Positions 58,928 through 64,000 of a stretch of DNA of 64,000 nt are shown here, one piece after another (positions within the stretch are counted from its first letter, which is position 1; every line of letters begins with the position of its first letter). Below the pieces are notes generated by a model. That model had not been told where the DNA came from and did no database searches. It worked only from the letters and a program-made list of their open reading frames with translations. Source of the DNA: UBA668 sp041178405 (lineage in GTDB: Bacteria; Actinomycetota; Acidimicrobiia; Acidimicrobiales; Ilumatobacteraceae). Both the position numbers and the translations under genes were made by a program. The stretch covers positions 10,658 to 74,657 of the forward strand of contig JBEGVK010000042.1 of assembly GCA_041178405.1 (NCBI GenBank), in the 5' to 3' direction.

Positions 58928-59880
58928 CCGCTGCAGCCAGCGACCGTCCAGCGCCGCTGCGCACGCGGGTCAGCGAGCTGCTCGGCGTCGACTATCCCAT
59001 CGTGCAGGCACCAATGGGCTGGATCGCCCGCAGCCAGCTGGCCTCGGCGGTGTCGGCGGCCGGCGGCCTCGGGATCATCGAGACGTCGAGCGGTGAGCTC
59101 GACGCGGTCCGCCACGAGATCATCGAGATGCGACGGCGCACCGACCAGCCGTTCGGCGTCAACATCGCCCAGGCGTTCGTGCGCGACCCGTCGATCGCCG
59201 ACTTCGTCATCGAGCAGGGCGTGCGGTTCGTCACCACGTCCGCCGGAGACCCCACCAAGTACACCTCGCACCTGAAGGCTGCCGGGCTCACCGTGTTCCA
59301 CGTCGTGCCGACACTCGCAGCAGCGATGAAGGCAGTCGACGCGGGCGTCGACGGGCTCGTCGTCGAAGGCGGCGAGGGCGGCGGGTTCAAGAATCCTCGG
59401 GATGTCAGCACGATGGTGCTGCTGCCGCTGGTGGCATCGCGGGTGGACGTGCCGATCATCGCTGCCGGTGGCATCGCCGACGGCATCTCGATGGCAGCAG
59501 CCTTCGCGCTCGGGGCTGAGGGGGTGCAGATGGGCACCCGCATGGTGAGCGCTGCCGAGTCGCCCGTGCACGGCAACTGGAAGCAGGCGATCGTCGACGC
59601 CGCCGAGACCGACACCGTGTTCCTCAATCGATTCAGCCGGCCGGGCCTGCGCGCACTGCGCACCGAGCTGACGACCCGTCTCGAACGCGATGAGCAGGTT
59701 GACCTGTCGGTCTTCGGCAGGATCACGGATCTCTACTTCGGCGGCGACCTCGAGGCCTCGATCGCCCTCACCGGCCAGGTTGCTGGACGGATCGACGCCG
59801 TCGAGTCGGTCGACGAGATCGTGCATGGCACCGTGCACGAGTTCCGCCGGTGCGTGGCGGCCCTCGAGCGCTACCGCTGA
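58924..59880 (+). CDS. Nitronate monooxygenase-like flavoprotein
   Basis: 318-aa TIM-barrel FMN enzyme (2-nitropropane dioxygenase family). LLGVDYPIVQAPMGWIARSQLASAVSAAGGLGIIE, PFGVNIAQAFV, GLVVEGGEGGGFKNP, VPIIAAGGIADGISMAAAFALGAEGVQMGTRMV (FMN phosphate) are diagnostic. The catalytic His of class I enzymes is not clearly seen: HVVPTLAAAMKA occupies its region. The real reaction may be acyl-carrier or quinone linked. Overlaps ctaA by 10 bases. Confidence 0.88.
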   Translation: MTAAASDRPAPLRTRVSELLGVDYPIVQAPMGWIARSQLASAVSAAGGLGIIETSSGELDAVRHEIIEMRRRTDQPFGVNIAQAFVRDPSIADFVIEQGVRFVTTSAGDPTKYTSHLKAAGLTVFHVVPTLAAAMKAVDAGVDGLVVEGGEGGGFKNPRDVSTMVLLPLVASRVDVPIIAAGGIADGISMAAAFALGAEGVQMGTRMVSAAESPVHGNWKQAIVDAAETDTVFLNRFSRPGLRALRTELTTRLERDEQVDLSVFGRITDLYFGGDLEASIALTGQVAGRIDAVESVDEIVHGTVHEFRRCVAALERYR

Positions 59881-60905
59881 GCCGACTGCATCGCCTCGTG
59901 GGCTGGCGCCGAGGCGTGTCCTGGGCCAGCGTCCGGCAGGGCGGACTGCTCGGTGTCCGGTTCAGAGGTGGCACTCCACAGCCATGCCGTCACCCCGACC
60001 AGGGCGGTCGCGCCGGCGAGGTGCACGATGACGAGGCCGACCGGCAACCCGGCGAAGTACTGGGTGTAGCCCACCGCTCCCTGCACGACGGCAACCATCA
60101 TCCACGCGGTGAGGGGTCCCTCGAGTCGCTGCCGGTCGGCTCGGCGGCGAGTCCGCCAGGCGAGTGCCACGACGACGGCGATGGTGACCCACACCGATGC
60201 GCCGTGCACCCGACTCGCCCACCGCAGCGCGTCGCCATTGATGTCGGTGGCGGTGCCGAAGAACCGGCGAGCCCCTTCGTCGCCGGCGTGCGGCCCTGTG
60301 CCGGTGACGATCGTGCCGAGCACCACCGTGATGGCGGTCGTCACCACGACGCACAGCGCGAGCGAGCGCGTCGACGATGCCACTGCCCGTCGACGACGGG
60401 GAGCATCAGGCTCGCGCGACCGGACCAGCAGCAGCACGGCCGCCCAGACGAGCAGCATCGAGAGCAGGAAATGCCATTGCACCGCCGCCGGGTTGAGGTC
60501 GGTCCAGACGACGACTGCGCCGACGAGTCCCTGGGCGGGCACGCCGGCGACGATCAGCGTCCCGAGCATGCGCAGGTCGCGGCGACGCGGACGCCGCAGC
60601 CAGGCAGCTGCAGCGGCCAGCGCGACACCGACTCCGACGAGGAAGGTGAAGAGTCGGTTGAGCTGCTCGATGGCGGCGTGGGCCGACGACACGTCGACGA
60701 AGCGACTCTCGTTGCAGTTGGGCCAGTCGTCGCATCCGAGGCCCGAACCGGTGAGGCGAACCGCTCCCCCGGTGACAACGATCGCTCCGAGCAGCACGAT
60801 GGCTGCCACGGCCACGGACGTGAAGCCTCGCGGGGTGAAGCCGTCGCGCCAGATACTCCGTCGAGCGGGCGATTCGCCGCCGTCGGCCACCGTCTCGACG
60901 CCCAT
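59871..60905 (-). CDS. ctaA: Heme A synthase
   Basis: 344-aa polytopic membrane enzyme oxidising heme O to heme A for cytochrome c oxidase. Eight spans; Cys pair in LGCDDWPNCNES after span 1, and haem-ligating His in VQWHFLLSMLLVW, WASRVHGASVWV and VIVHLAGATAL. The first ligand site reads AHAAIEQLNRL (Asn where Bacillus has His-Arg), as in actinobacterial CtaA. ATG 60905 lies 7 bases after TAGCCT, so a 25-residue upstream extension is discarded. Implies an aerobic aa3-type oxidase. Confidence 0.92.
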   Translation of the reverse strand: MGVETVADGGESPARRSIWRDGFTPRGFTSVAVAAIVLLGAIVVTGGAVRLTGSGLGCDDWPNCNESRFVDVSSAHAAIEQLNRLFTFLVGVGVALAAAAAWLRRPRRRDLRMLGTLIVAGVPAQGLVGAVVVWTDLNPAAVQWHFLLSMLLVWAAVLLLVRSREPDAPRRRRAVASSTRSLALCVVVTTAITVVLGTIVTGTGPHAGDEGARRFFGTATDINGDALRWASRVHGASVWVTIAVVVALAWRTRRRADRQRLEGPLTAWMMVAVVQGAVGYTQYFAGLPVGLVIVHLAGATALVGVTAWLWSATSEPDTEQSALPDAGPGHASAPAHEAMQSAQR

Positions 60906-60912
60906 CGACTCG

Positions 60913-60918
60913 AGGCTA
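60913..60918 (-). promoter_or_regulatory. -10 box TAGCCT for ctaA, leaderless
   Basis: TAGCCT followed by 7 bases and ATG 60905. Confidence 0.55.
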
Positions 60919-60959
60919 CGGGCGCACCGGCACCAGCCGCCAACCGGCCCCGATGTGAC

Positions 60960-60965
60960 TACGGT
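60960..60965 (+). promoter_or_regulatory. -10 box TACGGT, leaderless
   Basis: TACGGT ends 7 bases before ATG 60973; the 67-base gap to ctaA thus holds two divergent leaderless promoters. Confidence 0.55.
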
Positions 60966-60972
60966 GACATGC

Positions 60973-62067
60973 ATGCTCACCGGCTTCGACGACTACCCGA
61001 TCCACCAGGCGTCGGTGCCGGTCGCGCACACGGCGACCGCTGACCTCAACCACTACGACCGCTACTTCTTCAACGGCTACAGCGCTGACGGCACCGTCTA
61101 CTTCGCCGCTGCAATGGGCCTCTACCCGAATCGCCACGTCGCCGACGCAGCATTCAGCATCGTGCGCGGGAACCGTCAGGCCAGTGTGTTCCGGTCGCAG
61201 CGGGCCCCTGTCGATCGCATCGACGCCACCGACCTCGGTGCGGTCAAGGTCGAGGTCGTTGTTCCGCTGCATCGCCTGCGAGTTGTCGTCGACGCGCCCG
61301 AGCACGGCATCAGCGCCGAGGTCGAGTTCGTGTCGCGTTCGCCGGCGATCGAGGAGCCCCACTTCTTCCAGCGGGCAGGGACTCGCGCCTTCTTCGACTA
61401 CACGCGGCTCACCCAGTTCGGCACGTGGCAGGGGTGGATCGAGATCGACGGCGAACGGATCTCGGTCGACGGCTCGCTCGGCTCACGCGACCGATCGTGG
61501 GGAGTGCGGCCGGTCGGCGAGCCGATGCCGTCGGGCGCCCCAGTGGGCGAGCCGCAGTTCTTCTGGCTGTGGGCGCCGGTGAACTTCGAATCGTGCTCCA
61601 CGCACTTCGACGTCAACGAGCACGGTGACGGTCGGCGGTGGCACGAGACCGGGGCCATTGCGCCAGTCGGCGGCGACCTGCAGATGATGCGCACTGTCGA
61701 CTGGCGGGTCACGTGGAGGCCCGGCACGAGATGGGCCGACGCATTCGAGTACGACCTCGTTGCCTGGGACGGCACCGTGACCACCGTCAGACTGCGACCA
61801 CGCTACGAGTTCCTCATGCGCGGCCTCGGCTACGGCCATCCCGAGTTTGGACACGGCTACTGGAAGGGCGAGAGCGCACTCGCCGGCGAGCGCCTCGACC
61901 TGCCGCCCCCCGACCCGTGTTCCCGCCACCACGTGCATGTGCAGGCCATCTGCGATGCCGAGCTTGCCCGTCAGGACGGAACGCTCGAGCGTGGCGTAGG
62001 GATCCTCGAGCAACTCGCCATCGGGCCGCACCCGAGCGGCCTGCGCGGCATCCTCGACCCGTCCTGA
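60973..62067 (+). CDS. DUF7064-like protein of unknown function
   Basis: 364-aa soluble, beta-rich protein also common in mycobacteria, where close relatives start with LTGFDD-PIHQ and HYDRY-FNGY. Visible elements: FFNGYSADGTVYFAAAMGLYPNR, FFDYTRLTQFGTWQGWIEIDGE, GSLGSRDRSWGVRPVGEP, FFWLWAPVNFES. The overall layout resembles lipocalin-like steroid- or carotenoid-hydratase (CrtC-type) proteins, but no catalytic set is known. Next to a TetR-type regulator, which may control it. Confidence 0.72.
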   Translation: MLTGFDDYPIHQASVPVAHTATADLNHYDRYFFNGYSADGTVYFAAAMGLYPNRHVADAAFSIVRGNRQASVFRSQRAPVDRIDATDLGAVKVEVVVPLHRLRVVVDAPEHGISAEVEFVSRSPAIEEPHFFQRAGTRAFFDYTRLTQFGTWQGWIEIDGERISVDGSLGSRDRSWGVRPVGEPMPSGAPVGEPQFFWLWAPVNFESCSTHFDVNEHGDGRRWHETGAIAPVGGDLQMMRTVDWRVTWRPGTRWADAFEYDLVAWDGTVTTVRLRPRYEFLMRGLGYGHPEFGHGYWKGESALAGERLDLPPPDPCSRHHVHVQAICDAELARQDGTLERGVGILEQLAIGPHPSGLRGILDPS

Positions 62068-62105
62068 CCGTTCCACCTCCATCGGGTGCGGATGCCATCC
62101 GCCAC

Positions 62106-62111
62106 TATCGT
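62106..62111 (+). promoter_or_regulatory. -10 box TATCGT, leaderless
   Basis: TATCGT ends 8 bases before GTG 62120. Confidence 0.5.
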
Positions 62112-62119
62112 CTCCGTCG

Positions 62120-63154
62120 GTGAAGAAGCCCACCGTCGCACAGCGACGCACCGAGATCCTCGAGGTCACCTGCCAGGTGGTGATCGAGCGCGGCTTCGCA
62201 GGAACACGGATCGCCGACGTCGCCAAGCGACTCGACGTGTCCAGCAGCCTGATCCATTACCACTTCGACTCGAAGGAGCAACTCCTCGCCGAGGCCTTTG
62301 CCCACTACGCGCAGAAGGACCTCGCCGAACTCGAGGCTGAGATCGAGGCCGCACCGACATCAGTCGAGCAACTCGACCGTGCTGTCCTCAACTACGTGCC
62401 GGAAGGCAGCGGCGACATGGAGTGGATGCTCTGGATCGACGGATGGGGCGAGGCGCTCCGGAACCCGATGATGCGCACCATCAGCCAGGAACTCGACGAG
62501 CGGTCGGTCGGAGTCCTCGAACGGGTGATCCGCCTCGGCGTCGAGCGCGGCGAGTTCGCCTGCGCCGACCCGTCGGCTGCGGCGCTCCGGCTCACCGCTG
62601 TCGTCGACGGCCTCGCCATCCAGTTCGCAGCCCACGAGGGCGTCATGACACGCGAGCAGCTCATCGACCACGTCCGCACGCTTGCGGCCTGGGAGGTCGG
62701 ACTCGAACCGGATGCACTCCGCCACCCGGGCGCCCACGCACTGTCTGGTCCCGACGTCGTCACGCCGGCGACCGACACGGCATTGCGCCAGCTGATCTCG
62801 CGCTACTGCGACGCAGCGACACGTCGCGATGACACTGAATTCTCAGCAGTCTGGACGCCCGACGCCGTCTGGCATGTCGGCTCGAAGCCGATCGCTGGGA
62901 TCGATGCGATCATGGCCGCCAAGGACCGCTTCGTGAAGGGAATGAAGTGGTTCGTGCAGACGGCCCCCAACGCTGTCTTCGAGGTCGACGAGGCCAACGG
63001 CGTCGGGCGTGGCCGGGTGACGGTGATCGAGCAGTTCCAGACCACGAAGGGACGCACCGGCACGCTCGTCGGCACCTACCACGACGTCTACCGGCGAACC
63101 GACGGCTCGTGGCGCTTCGCCGAGCGCCGCCTCGAGGTGATCCACGACGGCTGA
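62120..63154 (+). CDS. TetR regulator fused to a SnoaL-like domain
   Basis: 344-aa fusion. Residues 1-60: TetR DNA-binding domain (RRTEILEVTCQVVIERGFAGTRIADVAKRLDVSSSLIHYHFDSKEQLL). Residues 61-195: helical TetR ligand domain (WMLWIDGWGEALRNP, LRLTAVVDGLAIQ). Residues about 215-342: SnoaL/NTF2-like alpha+beta cone (LRQLISRYCDAATRRDDTEFSAVWTPDAVWHVG, IAGIDAIMA, TYHDVYRRTDGSWRFAERRL). The second domain may be an additional ligand pocket or a fused enzyme. Upstream neighbours code for a DUF7064-like protein. Confidence 0.87.
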   Translation: MKKPTVAQRRTEILEVTCQVVIERGFAGTRIADVAKRLDVSSSLIHYHFDSKEQLLAEAFAHYAQKDLAELEAEIEAAPTSVEQLDRAVLNYVPEGSGDMEWMLWIDGWGEALRNPMMRTISQELDERSVGVLERVIRLGVERGEFACADPSAAALRLTAVVDGLAIQFAAHEGVMTREQLIDHVRTLAAWEVGLEPDALRHPGAHALSGPDVVTPATDTALRQLISRYCDAATRRDDTEFSAVWTPDAVWHVGSKPIAGIDAIMAAKDRFVKGMKWFVQTAPNAVFEVDEANGVGRGRVTVIEQFQTTKGRTGTLVGTYHDVYRRTDGSWRFAERRLEVIHDG

Positions 63155-63191
63155 CGTCGAGCAGCGATGCGCGGGCACCGCTGCCCTGTTG
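63155..63191. other. Short convergent spacer
   Basis: 37 bases between convergent genes, with two weak 5-bp inverted repeats (GGGCA/TGCCC at about 63174-63191 and CCCTG/CAGGG partly in the next gene). Not a strong terminator. Confidence 0.3.
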
Positions 63192-64000
63192 TCAGGGACG
63201 GATCTCGTAGAACGCGTTGACGCTGTGGTCGATGTCGAGGCGGCGGAACCTCGTGAACCCTGCGGCCGAGGCCATGCTGCGGGCCGTCGACTCGCTGAGC
63301 CCGAGCGTTCCGAGGCCGGCACCATCCGGCTCGCTCAGCGCCGACGACATGCACGACAGCACGCTGATGCCGTACATCAGCGAGGCCATCGGGTTCTTCC
63401 GGGCGTTCTCCTCGAAGGTGTCGAGCGCCTTGATGTCGACGAGCAGCCAGGTGCCATCGGGCCGCAGCGACTGGTGGATGGCCGCGATGACCTCATGCGG
63501 ATGGGCCATGTCGTGGATGCAGTCGAACGTGCAGACCAGGTCGAGTGAGTGATCAGCCGGCAGTGGCTGCTGGCGAGGGTCGCAGAACTCGGCATTGCGC
63601 GCACCTGCCGCCACGAGCCGCTCACGGGCGCGGGCGAGCGCGTACTGGCTGATGTCGTAGCCGGTGACCGTGCTCGACGGGAACGCCGACGCCATCAGCA
63701 GCACTGCCCCACCCGCACCGCAGCCCACGTCGGCAATGCGAGCGCCTGCCCGCAGCCTGTCGACCATCCCGTCGAGTGCGGGCAGCACCGTCGGGAGCAG
63801 ATGCGCACGATTCCACGGCTCGAAACTGCGCTCGATGCCGACCGCGCCCTCCGGTCCGTGACTGTCGTAGTCGTGGCCGATGCCAGAGCGGAAACTCTCG
63901 CTCACGTGATCGAGCGCCTGCATCGTCTGCGGGAGACGGTGGAACATCCCCATGCCGAAGGACGGATCCTCGGGGTCGGCCAGCACTGCCGCTGCCTCGG
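63192..64000 (-). CDS. Class I SAM-dependent methyltransferase (partial, 5' end outside window)
   Basis: At least 269 C-terminal residues; the frame is still open at the window edge (EAAAVLADPEDPSFG), so the start, and probably an N-terminal winged-helix domain, are missing. SAM motif RIADVGCGAGGAVLLMASAFP, motif II TGYDISQYALARARE, DLVCTFDCIHDMAHPHEV and LRPDGTWLLVDI; VNAFYEIRP ends it. Such two-domain O-methyltransferase-like proteins occur widely in actinobacteria. Substrate unknown. Confidence 0.85.
   Translation of the reverse strand, partial: EAAAVLADPEDPSFGMGMFHRLPQTMQALDHVSESFRSGIGHDYDSHGPEGAVGIERSFEPWNRAHLLPTVLPALDGMVDRLRAGARIADVGCGAGGAVLLMASAFPSSTVTGYDISQYALARARERLVAAGARNAEFCDPRQQPLPADHSLDLVCTFDCIHDMAHPHEVIAAIHQSLRPDGTWLLVDIKALDTFEENARKNPMASLMYGISVLSCMSSALSEPDGAGLGTLGLSESTARSMASAAGFTRFRRLDIDHSVNAFYEIRP

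Overview
This is 64 kb of a high-GC, very gene-dense actinobacterial chromosome. The 68 protein genes leave no gene-free stretch longer than about 210 bases, and many neighbours overlap by 4 bases (ATGA or GTGA). Actinomycetota is indicated by mIHF, GuaB1-type GMP reductase, DUF3151, DUF1844, the PriA with a lost helicase motif, and the order carAB-pyrD-mihF-gmk-rpoZ-coaBC-metK-priA, which resembles Streptomyces and Mycobacterium. A deep-branching class such as Acidimicrobiia is my inference, not proven here. I see no rRNA, tRNA, insertion sequence, prophage or CRISPR array.

Layout. 1-5.0 kb (minus): infC-rpmI-rplT-trmH, then pheS-pheT, with pheT cut by the window edge. 5.2-9.1 kb: a DUF1844 gene (plus), then the minus operon def-fmt-rsmB-mog-cold-shock-like-ATL. 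9.1-20.5 kb: an RsmC-like methyltransferase (plus), then the minus operon carA-carB-pyrD-mihF-gmk-rpoZ-coaBC-metK-priA. 20.7-34.7 kb: a glycosyltransferase-methyltransferase fusion (plus), then the long minus operon alaS-ruvX-mltG-aroE-aroC-aroK-aroB-GNAT-aroQ-pepQ-efp-nusB-DUF2079. 34.9-41.6 kb: a Cys-rich protein, typA, an orphan ParA, RNase D, rhodanese, mobA, DUF3151 and a DoxX-like protein. 41.8-51 kb: pyruvate kinase, peptidase, acyltransferase, cmk, guaB1 and sua5. 51-58 kb: enoyl-CoA hydratase and a branched-chain amino-acid ABC importer. 58-64 kb: EamA permease, nitronate monooxygenase-like protein, heme A synthase, a DUF7064-like protein, a TetR-SnoaL fusion and a partial methyltransferase.

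Functions are mostly housekeeping: translation, pyrimidine and shikimate synthesis, replication restart and cofactors. The notable signals are: (1) a substrate-binding lipoprotein at 52142-53506 whose lobes appear in circularly permuted order; (2) a complete PyrR-type RNA hairpin at the very start of the carA transcript, although pyrR, pyrB and pyrC are absent from this locus; (3) infC that appears to start at ATA; (4) a recurrent leaderless promoter, TANNNT placed 6-9 bases before the start codon, at about a dozen genes; (5) two places where divergent -10 boxes share bases; and (6) several domain fusions.
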